From positions 992,001 to 1,056,000 of the forward strand of contig JAPWGK010000017.1 of assembly GCA_029641185.1 (NCBI GenBank): a stretch of 64,000 bases of DNA, written 5' to 3'. Below are positions 22,201 through 33,373 of this stretch, piece after piece. The position numbers and the translations under genes were made by a program. Position 1 is the stretch's first letter. Every line of letters starts with the position of its first letter. This DNA comes from Pseudofabraea citricarpa. Taxonomy: Eukaryota; Ascomycota; Leotiomycetes; Helotiales; Dermateaceae. The notes under the pieces are model-generated. The model was not told the origin of the DNA, did not search any database, and was given only the letters and a program-made list of their open reading frames with translations.

Positions 22201-22652
22201 TGAAGGAGTTTTATCAAGGCATCGCCAGTCATGTGGTTGATTCCTACGACAGCCTCATGCATGCGGAAGACACTCTCAATTCTGAGTTATTCCGCGAACT
22301 CGAAAATGGGCGGATAGCACGTTTGATGATGAAATTGAACACGATCAATGAACGACCGGAGTTTGAAGGAGATGCCAAGTGGTCTGAGTTTGGCGAACGT
22401 TACATGATTAAACTCTTCCGCGATTATGTCTTCCATCAGGTAGACAGTCAGGGGCGAGCAGTAGTAGACATGGGACACATTGTGACGGCTCTCAACAAGT
22501 TGGATACTGGGAGCGACGACAAAATCTACCTGACCAGCCGAGATGGGCAAACAATCTTCCTGGTCACATACAAGGAGATCAAAAAACAAGTGGCGAGCGC
22601 ATTTGCAGATCTGGCCAAGAGTCAGAGTTCTAGCAAGGCGAGAGCGTTTTAG
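19298..22652 (+). CDS. PAN3: PAN2-PAN3 deadenylation complex subunit PAN3
   Basis: Supported exons: 19298-19367, 19440-19557, an exon ending at 20770, 20819-20919, 20994-21176, 21223-21367, 21415-21567 and 21616-22652. The N-terminus starts MAATRYSPPEVRKPVGSPRP and carries a CCCH zinc finger (C31, C40, C47, H51) that binds poly(A). Downstream come the VESPAFKPATL motif, the pseudokinase domain (YHTLVALDTSQHRSATVFGY) and the C-terminal knob. PAN3 recruits the PAN2 nuclease to mRNA tails. The stretch 19558-20639 is unresolved. Joining 19557 directly to 20640 keeps frame (TEI|TKKPLSVESPAF, 645 residues), but that intron would be about 1.08 kb, far longer than others here. A 220-codon open stretch (20110-20770) with its own ATG at 20125 could instead be a long exon or an alternative start. 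The 48-nt intron 21568-21615 is in frame without stops. Confidence 0.88.
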
Positions 22653-24186
22653 AGTATTATGCATTGAGACAGAGGGTTGTCATTCGAATCGGATTTGGAA
22701 TAGCTGTAAGCGGGAGCATAGTGGTTTCGGAAGTATGATGAAATGTACTTGAAGACAGATTCAAGATGATGGGTGGCGAGTTCTCTGTCTGGTGGTGGGT
22801 AGGTGTAGAGCATGCAGATGTGGGATTTGATATTACAGTACAGTACAATGATGTAGTGTCAGCAGCGCGTCGACGAAGCCATAGGGATAGGGATAGCGAG
22901 CGGTAGGGAATTCGGGAATTTCTATAAGTGCCAACACAATAAAAAACAAGTCAAAAATAAGCAATCGTCTGGTGCGTGTTTGCCTTGACTTGGTGATTGA
23001 ATGGGATTTATCTCAGACAACTTGAAGAGATACTAATCAATAAAGGTATAGCAGGCGAGATGGAAATGCGTCAGTTGGTTACGATGAGCGCCACCAGGAT
23101 TGAGGAAAAAGGGCAACGTTCAAGTTACAGAGAAACGTGCTTCTGAAAGGGGGGGTGGAGAGGTTAAATCTACCTATAAATGCCTAGGTACCTACGTATC
23201 CTCAAACGTATTGTCAGCTGTGTTTGTTACTGTACTCACTGCACTTGCGTACTTGCCTCCTGCAGCAACAAAATCTACTACACGTTGCGTTGCTCTGTCC
23301 CTCCTTTTTAGCCACGCCTTCCTACTATTCCTATTTCAGGAAACAATAACCTTCTTCCTCTTCCTCTCCTATCCACCTACAAAAGAGCATAGAGGGAGGA
23401 ATCATGACAACAGGATAGAGACTGGCAAACAAACCCCTACCCGTTGCTTAACCAGCAGGGCGATAAACCCGTTCGGAGTGTATTCATTCCATGGAAGAGC
23501 ACGCAACTCTGCTGAAGAAAAAGGATCCTCTCTTGTGATGCAACGAGGCTTGCTGGTGGTCCAAGTGATTTTGACGTTTCGACGGGGTTGGTGGATGGAT
23601 TCTTCGGACATCGAGGAGGCTTGTTTATATGTGAGGACGCGGAAATAAATGCACGAACTGGCGGCCGGTTGAGCGGTGCATATTTGTTTTGGTATGTACA
23701 GGTTGACGAGCCCCCAGGACCAAGGTATCCAATGCGCTTAATCCAGGCCTAGGAAGAATGAAGATGGAAGGGTTGAAAGTGAATTAGAAAATAGATTATC
23801 TTTTTCTGGTCTACCCATGTGTGTGTACTCTACTCTGCAGATTTTGCTAACTAAGACCATTCTGTGTACTCATGCATCACTCGTCCATCCATCCATCCAT
23901 CCATCCATCCATCCATCCATCCATCCATCCATCCATCCATCCCTTGCCCGCGTGCAAGATCTGAAACGTCCTTCCCCTCTGGCAAATAAGAGAAAGGAAA
24001 GAAAGAGGGAAAGAAAATCAACTGCAGCGCGTGGTATATTGCTAAAACAGACAACCGACCCACCAACCAAGAAAACTCCAGTCAAGTCCAGCAGTCAAGC
24101 CCATCATCTTCAAAACATGTCCACTCCACTGGAAGAATTCTGTACCTGACAGTGAACGTATTCAATTCCATCTTCATACCACAGCA
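22653..24186. other. Convergent intergenic region, gene-free
   Basis: About 1.5 kb between PAN3 and the zinc-cluster gene. The plus-strand open frame at 23100-23648 has hydrophobic and basic patches but no splice or family support, and I do not call it. A tetranucleotide microsatellite lies near 23884-23943. Confidence 0.5.
23884..23943. repeat. Microsatellite (CCAT)n
   Basis: About 15 uninterrupted copies of the tetranucleotide CCAT (CATC/ATCC in register). It generates long spurious open frames of Met-Asp-Gly-Trp repeats on the other strand. Confidence 0.95.
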
Positions 24187-25749
24187 TCATCCGTAATGAG
24201 GTCGGACAGCTACGACTTCTTGAGCCGTCAGCCGGGGATCCAGGTTATTCATTGCTTCGGCGGCGGCATGATTTCCTACTCCTCCCATGCCTTGAATAAG
24301 GTTCAGTTCTTCTTCTGTGATATCGGCCCATGAACACTTGGCGTGCTTCTTAGTGCATGCCGTACAGGCTGTTAGGTTCTTGGTGCAGTCAAATCTTAGG
24401 CGGCGACATCTATCGCAAGGAGGGTCGATTGGATCACCGCGAGGGGTTTTCTCTCTATATTTCATCAGTAGCCATTGGAAATGCAAGCAAAGACTTCGTC
24501 ACTTACACTTTTGCAGTCATTAGTGAACGGTAATCGTCTCGATTTGCAGCTGGAGAATCTCGATGGTCGGGTGGTATATTTGATAGAGATCTTCGAGTAT
24601 CAGAACGTGGTTTGGCAATCACAGGTGGGCTCTGGCGACCATCATCTACTGTAAATTGCTTGAGGAGGTCTTGTTGAAGCTTCGTTGTATCATTAGGTGG
24701 TGCAGGGCTGTGGCTCATTGGTGACGGAGATTGTGCGTGATGACCGTATCCGAGGGATTGGCCGATGCCATTGCTATTGCTGCTGGCCGACGATCTAGCT
24801 TGTACTGCCGTCTTGTGCTTGCCAATGTGGTAGTTGAGTTGTCTTGCTTTGCTGGCAACCACATCTGCCTTTTTTATAAGAACAGACAATCGTGCTTCAA
24901 GGATGTTCAAAGTACCCACTGGGAGAGTTAGTATTGAAGGGCAGCTTGGCTTCTCGTCATCAAGCACAAGAACTCACATTCAGCAGCTTCATCTTCAGGA
25001 ATAGGCTGGTTTGGAATCATTCTCTCCGGTGCACCCGACATGATCAATCGATAATCATCCTCTGAGATCTGAACTTGGCCACCTCGGATGTAGACTCTGG
25101 CAACATAATCATTCAGAACAAAATCGCTTGGATTCGATCGAGCCAGAGTCACAAGGTCAAGCCAAGTAGCTGGAGTTTGCTCCAAGGCAAAGGACGAATG
25201 AATTGTTTTGATCTCGCCATCAAATATCTTGTCGAGCGACTTGAGAAGTAGAGGTCCAACCAACTTGGCTCCCAGATTGGCAGCGAGACTCTCATGACGT
25301 TGAAGCACAGCTGGTCTCGTTAGACGACTTTATCTCGGGATTGAGAGATGACATGGGAGTGAGGATAGAAGAAGAGTTATTGCCCAGACTTTCAAGCCGG
25401 GGATCCAGGTCTAACGACCGAAACAACTGAGTTACTTGGAAGAAAGTGATCTTCAAATCGGGACAAGACCAACATCGAACCATTGATAATGACCAAGCAA
25501 TCCGAGGAGAAACAGAAAAAAACCAAGAGAAGAGAAACAGAAATCAAACATACCCTCATAATCATCAATCATACCCAGTAGATCCTTGAAGGTATCCGCG
25601 TCGCCCTCGATCAGCTTGAGTTTCTTGGTGGCAGCAGCATAATTGATATGCGGAGGGCCAGGCTGGAGATGCTGGTGAGGTGGGCTGCGCTTCCTCTTCC
25701 CCGTCGCCTCGGCCGACACCGAAGTCATCGTGGTGAAGGAGGGACGCAC
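24187..25749 (-). CDS. Zinc-cluster (Zn2Cys6) protein with the cluster at the C-terminus
   Basis: Four exons: 25749-25554, 25310-24978, 24918-24507 and 24454-24187, giving 402 residues. The first intron (243 nt) is long, and part of it may be an exon or be alternatively spliced. The N-terminus has basic patches (GKRKRSPPH and TKKLKLIEGD). The middle is helical and contains VLQRHESLAANLGAKLVG and NDYVARVYIRGG. A Ser/Pro-rich linker follows. Near the end is CX2CX6CX6CX2CX6C starting at Cys327 (CDRCRRLRFDC ... CTACTKKHAKC), exactly the fungal Zn2Cys6 spacing, which usually sits N-terminally. A DNA-binding regulator is likely, but no target is known. I do not recognise the N-terminal region. A downstream in-frame ATG (MTSVSAEA) is an alternative start. 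Divergent from LSM7. Confidence 0.82.
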
Positions 25750-26380
25750 TCCAGAAGCGTGATATGCTGGTGCCGTTGATGTGCCTTTTGAGTTTATATG
25801 TCAGAGCGGGAAGGCGGAAGAGAGCGGCGGGGATTTCCTGCTCTCGGGCTGTGTCGCTGACCTTCACCTTGATGGGCCAGCCCAGCAGAAGACGGAGCCA
25901 AGGCAAGGCCAGGCCAAAAGCAGAATACAATGGAATGAGTGAGGCAGAGGAACAAGAGACAAGAGATGGAAGACGCTGTGATGAGCTGGAGCCTCCAGTC
26001 GTGCCTGCTGTTAGCACGTGGAGCCGGACATGATGATGGAATCGATAGAGGCAGAGCAGAGCAGATGCCAGGAAAAGGTCGGAGGAGGAGGAGGAGGAAG
26101 TGCTGGTGGAGGAGGAGGAGACGGAGGAGAGGAGGAAGAAACACTGGCGCGGAAACGCACCTGACTGACGAGTTCCGCGGCGCGAACTCTGATTTGCGAT
26201 GACCGAAGAGGGGTCCGCTCGCGTAGCACTCCCAAAGAAGGCTAGCTTTCACGTGCACGCCATCTGTGATGCTATCGTGCTTCCTCCGTCAAGCAAAGTC
26301 GCGCCCCGCCACGAAAACGTACAACAGCTGCTCGCACCTTCGTACAGCACATACTCTCTTTGCACGAGAACAGATGCGCC
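25750..26380. promoter_or_regulatory. Divergent promoter region with GGA-rich tract
   Basis: About 630 bp between the zinc-cluster gene and LSM7. A purine-rich (GGA)n-like tract spans about 26078-26140. Overlapping open frames of Arg/Gly or Pro/Ser repeats come from it and are not genes. Confidence 0.45.
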
Positions 26381-26881
26381 ATGTCCGATCGAGGCCATCA
26401 ACGCGGTGGACATCGCGGCGGTAGAGGAGGCGGAGGAGGACGGGGTGGAGGTGGTCCACGAGGCGGCGGCGGTGCTGGTGGCCATGCGCAAGAACGGCCC
26501 AAGAAGGAGAATATCTTAGATCTGGGGAAATATATGGACAAGCAGATCATGGTCAAGTTCACTGGTGGACGCGAAGGTACGCAAATTGGAAGAAGCTACC
26601 GAAACAAGGACTGATTGGCGGGTCTAGTTACTGGAACACTCAAGGGTTATGACGCCCTGATGAACTTGGTGCTGGATGATGTCAAGGAGGTTTTACGAGG
26701 TAGGTGGTTTTTCTTTCGGGGTGTGGGACTGCTTGCTAATTCTCGAATAATAGATGACGAGGGCAATGAGTCGTCGAGATCACTAGGTCTGGTCGTTGCG
26801 CGAGGCACATTATTAGTACTGGTCAGTCCAGTAGATGGAAGTGAGGAGATCGCCAATCCTTTCGTACAGCAAGAGGAGTGA
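26381..26881 (+). CDS. LSM7: U6 snRNA-associated Sm-like protein LSm7
   Basis: Three exons: 26381-26576, 26628-26699 and 26754-26881, giving 131 residues. The Sm fold is clear: ILDLGKYMDKQIMVKFTGG, then REVTGTLKGYDALMNLVLDD (Sm1) and LGLVVARGTLLVLVSP (Sm2). LSm7 is part of the LSm1-7 ring in mRNA decay and the LSm2-8 ring on U6 snRNA. The first ~38 residues are an Arg/Gly-rich extension (HRGGRGGGGGRGGGG), longer than in yeast but usual in filamentous fungi. An in-frame ATG seven codons upstream (26360) is a less likely start. Confidence 0.95.
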
Positions 26882-28345
26882 AGGGAACTTGGCGTCTTTG
26901 GATCTCAATCAAGCAAAATCAATTCGGAGTTCGAGAAAGGTCATGACCACAAGGGAAAGACAGAGATGAAAAGAGACATGACCAAAAAACTGCATGTCGA
27001 CTGGGAATTATACCAGGAAAATCCAACAAGATCGATGACGGATCTAAGAATACCAGATTCCATTCTGTTTGGGTTCTTCTGTTTTTGACACCACTGTGAG
27101 TTGCGGTGTTCAGTTTTGGCTTCTTTTGATTTCGAGTGATACTATACAAGTGAGTTGCGGTGTTTGATTTTGGCATATGTCTTCTGCCTCGCTCGGCCAG
27201 CCTCTCACTCCCAGGGCTTGGTCTTGAGCTGGATACAACTATTTCGGTACTTGTACGAGACTAGAGAGATCAACTCAACGACCTTTGAGTGCGGAACCAC
27301 CTCTTACTCAACAGGTGGATTCCGCAATTTGTCTGTTGTTACACGCCATGTCATTCTACACTCGTTATGTTAGGATTGTCTATACTTGGAGACTATTAAG
27401 CAAGAACTATTTAATCTAAGCTAGGGTCGTCAGGCTGCGCACTTGGATTTGATTAAATCTTACGGATGCCCTCTGCGGTTTGATAGTGTCGAGGAAGCAA
27501 GTACTATTTGAAGACTTCGCGATTTCTATACGTGTTCATCCCATTATCAAGTTCCATCTAATAGTCAAGAGTTTTATTCTATTCTTATATCTGTGTTTTA
27601 TCTCCCCGCACACCTTATACCAAAGATAGTAGGCTCTATTAAATGCTAAGATAAAATCTGACGTTCAAATATCATTTAACATATATACCTCTCCCTCCTT
27701 GATAAATTTGCGTATTTTTAAGAGACTCGCTTCTAACGCCGTTGTATAATCAAAACTTCTCTCCTTGCCACCTCTACTCCTGAGACAGGAGACGAAGACT
27801 TAATACTTATACGTAGTATCTCCTACGAACCTATAGCTTTATTTGATGGAGTCTAGACTCTATAGAGCTAAGATCAAGTCTGATAACTATCGAGAGATTT
27901 TCTCTTATCTTTTGGTATTACGCTTTTACTCGATCTTATATAAGTTATAATATATATATAAGTTGTAATATATACATAAATTATTATATATATATATATA
28001 TACTTTCTATAATTTATAAGAGAACTACGATACTATAGTTTTAAAGACTCGGAATTATATAAGAGATCTTTCTCCTCCTAAGACAGGGGTTTTGATCTCT
28101 TAAGACTTTATATCTAAAGTCTATAGCGTAGTATATTCCTTTTCCCTTTAGGAGGTTATAGGGCAGTTGGTTCTTAAGCTGAACCTGCTGGGGCGAGAAT
28201 AGCTATCATTTTTATTATCATCATCTACTCACTCCTAAGATTACTCTTCTCAGCTGAAAAAGAAAACACAAAAAAAAGAAAACGGACCGTATCGCTAACG
28301 TTTACGACTAGAAAAGATGAAGGGACAAGGAAAGAAGACCAAAAG
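26882..28345. other. Gene-free region with AT-rich tract
   Basis: After the LSM7 3' region the sequence becomes strongly AT-rich (about 27380-28190) with TATATA runs near 27945-28005 and stops in all frames. It resembles decayed mobile DNA, possibly RIP-affected. No terminal repeats or coding motifs are visible. Confidence 0.5.
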
Positions 28346-28355
28346 GAAGTAACCT

Positions 28356-28379
28356 CCCCCCCCCCCCCCCCCCCCCCCC
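28356..28379. repeat. Poly-C run of 24 bases
   Basis: Twenty-four consecutive C residues on the plus strand in gene-free DNA. The exact length may be unreliable because homopolymers of this size are error-prone in sequencing. Confidence 0.9.
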
Positions 28380-29015
28380 TGTCTTCCTCTCAAGCTATAG
28401 TTGAAAGGAGAAAGATCAGCTATAGCAGAGCGGGCTGTGCGCTTCACGCCGTCGTAGCGGGACGGACGGGGACGATGCAGACAGACGGGTGGAATAGAAC
28501 GAGGCGGCCGCTCGCCATTACCGTCCTGTACTGTATTTGAAATACAGCAGTCACTTGGAAGAGAGGGCGAGAGGGAGAGATGACCCTGCAGTACTGTACT
28601 GTAATAAGTAGAGGAACTATCCGGCTTGGCGGCGAAAGAGAGTTCCAGCTCGCCGCTTGTCACTTGAGCTGCTGTACCAGGGATCCCAGACAGCACACAG
28701 CACAACAGCACACCGCTAATTATTTATTCGGCGAACGCAGCTGCATCTAGATATTGATCGCTTCATCGTTGTTTGTTGGTCGTTGGTCGTGCATGTCGGC
28801 CGCCCTATTTATATGTCATGGCATGGTGTGAGGTGAGGTGAGGTGAGGTGATCTAGGGTCGGAGCCGCATCAGTCACTTCAAGGCGAGCGAGGATTCAAT
28901 CTACTTGTTTTTTCACCGCGTTTTCCTCTTCTGGTTTGGTGGGAAGAGGAAGAGAAAGAGAAAGAGGAGGGAGATCACGTGTACTCTTGCTGCACTTAGC
29001 TTGGAACCGTGAACG

Positions 29016-29053
<38 letters not shown>

Positions 29054-31241
29054 CAGGAGAGTGGTTGATATAAACGTACTTCCGTATCTCTAGTATGGTA
29101 TCTTACATGCTCTTCCTCCCTTACGAAGATACCGAATAAGTGAGTAGCGAAGGAATGACTCGCCCTAAAGGAGCGGTCAGCGAGAGCGAGTCCTGGCTAT
29201 ATCAGAACCCGTATCGATGTTGTATATAGTATACCATAGTACAGTATAGTAGGAAGTAGATAGATGGGGAAACTCCCAAAACTTTATCTCATTCCCCGTC
29301 TCGGGAGTCGGGATAGGTGTGGTGCTCGGGACGCAGCACTTACTGGACCTTCAATTCAAAAGCTATCTCATGTGACCTCTCTCTCTTTTTACTTGAAACA
29401 TATATGATTCCAGTCTTTGGAAAATTGCACCCCCCTGCTGTTATTTGTGTTGCTCTTGGTCTTGAAGATAAAATGTACATGTTATTGAATACCTACTCAT
29501 ATCACACAACCTCTCTTGTGAGAGACGTAGCTTGTTACAAAGCAACCTGCATTCGTTTTGCGTCCTTGTGAACGGCACAATAGCTATGCACAACCTCGAA
29601 AAGCTAAGGACGAAGGAGGAAGGAGAAGAGGAAATATCAGACCCATGTCTCATTAAGAGCCGCAGAGGAAACAACGAAGACAAGAAAAAGACTACGAGAG
29701 GAGAAACGAAAAGACCTTGAAACAATGATATAAAGAAGAAGAAAAGAGTACTCACCAACCCCGAACCCTCAACACCTAACCTCCCCAATCCTATAATCCT
29801 CAAAGAATCCAGCACCTGACTCGAGAGCGGCGTGACAGGTTATGACAAGACAGACCTGGAGAGCGGACCCTTCTCCGCTTTCGACAATGACCGCGGACGG
29901 CGAGCGAGGAATAATATTTCCGCGAAAGAGAAGACATCTGTGCTCTTGCTAGCTGAACCCTCTTCGCCTCGGTTTGACTTTGTCCCTGAAAGGCAACCTG
30001 GAACGCAAGAGTCTGCCTTACTTTGTTAAAAGAGCCAGTCCGGGGATTCTGACATGTGGGATGCCAAGAAGGCGGAGGGGGAGGTGTGATAAAAAGCTGA
30101 TTTCTACCATACCAGGGAGTGATTGTTATTATTAGTATTGAAGAGGTGGCATCCTCTGCTGCAGGTGTAGGTGCGAGAATGACTCGAGTTGTTCGCTGTG
30201 CGATTGGATTGGACTGACCTGGGGAAGAATAGAGCAGAGCAGAGCAAGGCTTGTATTGAGTTCATGGTGTCTGTCTGTCTATCTGTCTGTCTGGTTATCA
30301 GAGACAAGAGGACAACTCATCACTTCCCCACAAACGCGGAGCCAAAGGAAGAGAAAAAAAAAGGAAATCTCTTAAAAGAGCCCAGCATGCCAGCCGACTT
30401 CTCGAGATAAGCCACAAAAAAAAAAAGAAAGAAAAAAAGAGAAGCGATGAGGTTCCTCTATTGTAAGCCTTCCTCTCGTCTCGCCTCGCCTCGTCTCTGC
30501 TCACAACACAAGACAGGGTTGGCCCGCGTCGTTTCGTTTCAAGGTACAGGGATAAACCAACATCAGATGAATAGCCTCATACCTCATACTCGGAATCGAC
30601 GGGCTCGAGCAGGGAGCATACCCGTTGAACGGCTCCGGGTCGCAGGGCTGCTCATGCGAGGCCACGTCTGATATTGAGGCGGATAACGCGGACAGGAAGG
30701 GAGATCAGACACAGGAGAAACCCTCTTACAGTACTCACTGTCACTGTCGGCCTACACTCTGTGAAATCGGGCAGTCTCGAAGCTCTCTTCTGGTCTCCCT
30801 CGTCGTGGCCGCCATTTCCCTGTCAGGTCTTCTGCCCACCCTTCAAGGTTGGCCTTTCCGCCATCCCATTTTCCACTCTCCCCCCGTCGTCCCGTAATCC
30901 GTAATATAAAGCGGGATGGGAATATCAGAGAAAAAGGGGGGCGCGCTACGTAGGAGATCCTTCTTTCTTTTTCTCATAATGTAGATATTAAGAAGGAGAC
31001 CGCTCTTCCTACCTGTGTCAGAACCAGACCGCCAGAGAGAGAGAGGGAAAAACAGCAAAGAAGAAGAAGAAGAAAAGGAAAAAGAAAAAAAGAGATAAAG
31101 CAGGGAAAGTGTGATTTAAAAAGAAGAAGAGAAGAGCAGGGCGCATGATTGACTGAGATCCTGAGACGCAGAGCCAACCAACCACAACGAGCAACACGAG
31201 CAGAGAAGGAAGAAATGTCATCAGGGAGCCAGCCCCAATAA
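28380..31241. other. Gene-poor, low-complexity region upstream of the HbpS-like gene
   Basis: About 2.9 kb without a supportable gene. It holds a GTGAG(n) stretch near 28829-28850, a (GA)n tract at 29019-29051, a TGTCTGTC-type stretch near 30270-30293, and long CT- or GA-rich stretches (30340-30450, 31020-31120). The last part probably contains the promoter and 5' leader of the gene starting at 31242. Confidence 0.5.
29019..29051. repeat. (GA)n dinucleotide repeat
   Basis: About sixteen GA units followed by an A-run, in gene-free DNA. Confidence 0.9.
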
Positions 31242-32643
31242 ATGTCCTCGTCGTCTTCGTCGTCGTTCTGCGGATTGCGCCTGAAGAGCTCGTCGTCGAA
31301 AGACAAAGCGCTGCACCGCAAAGCCAACTCGCTGCTGCACTTCGCCGCCGAACACGCCCTCACGCCCACGACAGCGACCTTCTTCGATCCGGCCAACGAC
31401 TACAGCCGGCGCTCAGCGGATTTCGAGTGGGCGCGCGAAGACCAGTTGTCCGTCATCTTGGAGGTGCTCGACGCCGAGACCAGACGCACGCCCGGCAACG
31501 AGCTCGACGAGCTGACCTGGTCGCATCCGCCCCCGCGTGTGCCCAAATTCAAACCGCACACGCTGCAGAAGGTCAAGGAGGTTGTAGAGGAGTCGTCCAA
31601 CAATTCCAACAATTCCAATTCTGTTCCCACGTCGAGAAGTGGCCCCGTCGTCAAAATCGACAAGAGACAGAGGAAACCGACTCTGCCTCCCCTTCTTCTC
31701 CCTCCAACTACCCCTCTTCCTCTCCCTCCTCCTCCTCCTCCTCCTCCTCCACCAGCTCCTCCCGCTGCAAAGTCGACCAAGCAGAAACAAAAGCGCATCA
31801 CCCAGTCCGGCGAGAGACCGGTTCTCCTGCGCAGGAAGGCGACGGGCCTGGGCTTGAGTAGTATGGAGTATCGCGGCGACAGCAGCACACGGCCAGGCAA
31901 GAGTCGAGAGCGGGAACGAGAAAGGGAGCGCAGGAACAGCTTCGACATATCTTTGCCAGTGACGCCCGCGAGTTCACGGGGAAGAGACAACATCACAACG
32001 CCCACGCCCATGCTCGCCCGACCTATAGAAACCCCCCCTCGGGATGTAAGTCCCCTCATCCCCTGTCCGATAGAACGTGCTTCCTGGCATATATCCCCCC
32101 CTCTCCATCCCATCCTATCCTATGCCATGCGAGCAAGAAAGCAGCAGCAGCAGCACTGACAATAGCGGCCATGTATAGCTCGACACGCTGACGCGCATCG
32201 ACAACTCGCTGATATTCGAGCAATTCACGACGAGCGACGCGTGGGCGCTGGGGTGCGCGCTGCGAACGCGCCTGGTGCCTCTGAGCAGCCCGGCCGTGAT
32301 CGACATCTCGCTGGCGAACCAGAACCAGGTGCTGTTCCACACGTCGACGCACCCGGGCATCATGCCCGACAGCGACGCCTGCGTGGCCCGCAAGCGCAAC
32401 ACCGTCCTCCGCTGGGGCGTCAGCTCGTGGTATATGAGCTGCAAGTTCGCCGGCGACGACCTGGCTTTCGCAAAGAGGTACGCCCTTGGTGATAAGGCCC
32501 GCGACTATGCTATTGTCGGTGGTGGTGTCCCCATCCGTGTCCGTGGCGTCGAGGGGGTTGTCGCTGTCGTTGTTGTGAATGGCCTCAAGCAGGATGAGGA
32601 TCATGCTGTGATCGTCGAGTGTATCCGGGAGTTGTACTATTGA
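31242..32643 (+). CDS. UPF0303/YBR137W-type HbpS-like domain protein with long N-terminal extension
   Basis: Two exons, 31242-32045 and 32179-32643, giving 422 residues. The C-terminal ~150 residues match the YBR137W/UPF0303 family (heme-degrading HbpS/GlcG-like fold): LTRIDNSLIFEQFTTSDAWALG, PAVIDISLANQNQVLFHT, RKRNTVLRWGVSSWYM and YAIVGGGVPIRV. YBR137W-type proteins are small and associate with tail-anchored-protein targeting factors in yeast. Here the domain is preceded by a ~268-residue exon. Its Ser-rich start is followed by a conserved-looking segment (ALHRKANSLLHFAAEHALT), a poly-Pro run, and Arg/Glu repeats (SRERERERERR). The junction (IETPPRD|LDTLTRID) is in frame with a good GTAAGT donor and a TAG acceptor. 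The N-terminal part might be a separate gene with an unrecognised stop, but the splice supports fusion. Confidence 0.8.
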
Positions 32644-33373
32644 GCATCAGCGAGTCTGTTTTTTTTTTTTGTCCCTTTTTGGTCTTTTTGTCTCTCTTGC
32701 ATCTCGCATTGCTGGTAGTTTTTGCTTCTGGTTTGTTTGCTGTGCTGTGGGCCTTTTGCAGCTCTCGTCTTAGATAATGATTGCAGGTATATATGAATGG
32801 ATGGGAGAATGGGAGAATGGACGGATGGGAGAATGGATGGTCGTTTTCTGCTGCCTTAAAGCATTGGTGAGGTAGATATCTCAAACGGAGGAGACGGAAG
32901 CATGGCATTGGCATTGGCAATTTGGCATACCGTAGGCCGGGTCGTTCTCGGGGAAACGGCAGAGTGTATGATTATCGTGATGGGTTATAGAGTGGGGGCG
33001 CTCTTGATATGCCTGCCAAATGTTTATAGAAGCTTCACAGCACGAAACGATCTTGATAGAGAAGTTGAGAAAAGACCAGCACCTGTGGCCGGCACCGAAC
33101 GACTGCGTTTCTAAGCTACCTCTGAAATCTGGCATTTCCCTTGGAGGTATTTGTTTGTCCCTACTTGATTTCTACATTTTTTTACTTAGCCGGGAAAGAG
33201 CGACTCCGTTTCTAAGCTATCTTTGAAATCTGGCATTTCCCTTGGGGTATTTGTTTGTCCTTACTTAGATTTCTACTTTTTTCTTTCTTGGCCAGCATGG
33301 ATCCCGTGAACAAGGATTTTGCTAAATTCCCTTCCTCTCTCTTTTCCTCTTCCCCTCCCTCCTCGCTCGTACA
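32644..33373. other. Convergent intergenic region with 101-bp tandem duplication
   Basis: 3' spacer between the HbpS-like gene and the Cys-rich gene. Contains T-runs near 32660, short ATGGATGGGAGA-type repeats (32795-32840) and the duplication listed next. Confidence 0.55.
33101..33296. repeat. Imperfect tandem duplication, period about 101 bp
   Basis: Two adjacent copies starting at 33101 and 33202 share GTTTCTAAGCTA, TGAAATCTGGCATTTCCCTT and GTATTTGTTTGTCC with scattered substitutions and small indels. Non-coding. Confidence 0.9.

Noticed and set aside
23100..23648. 182-codon plus-strand open frame with a hydrophobic patch
   Set aside because: Pyrimidine-rich sequence explains the Leu/Phe stretch. 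There is no homology signal or gene-like context.
23884..23943. CRISPR-like or protein-coding repeat
   Set aside because: A simple (CCAT)n microsatellite without spacers, and the host is eukaryotic.
31400..32113. 237-codon minus-strand open frame rich in Gly/Arg/Ser
   Set aside because: Exact antisense of the Pro- and Arg/Glu-rich exon of the HbpS-like gene. The composition explains its openness.
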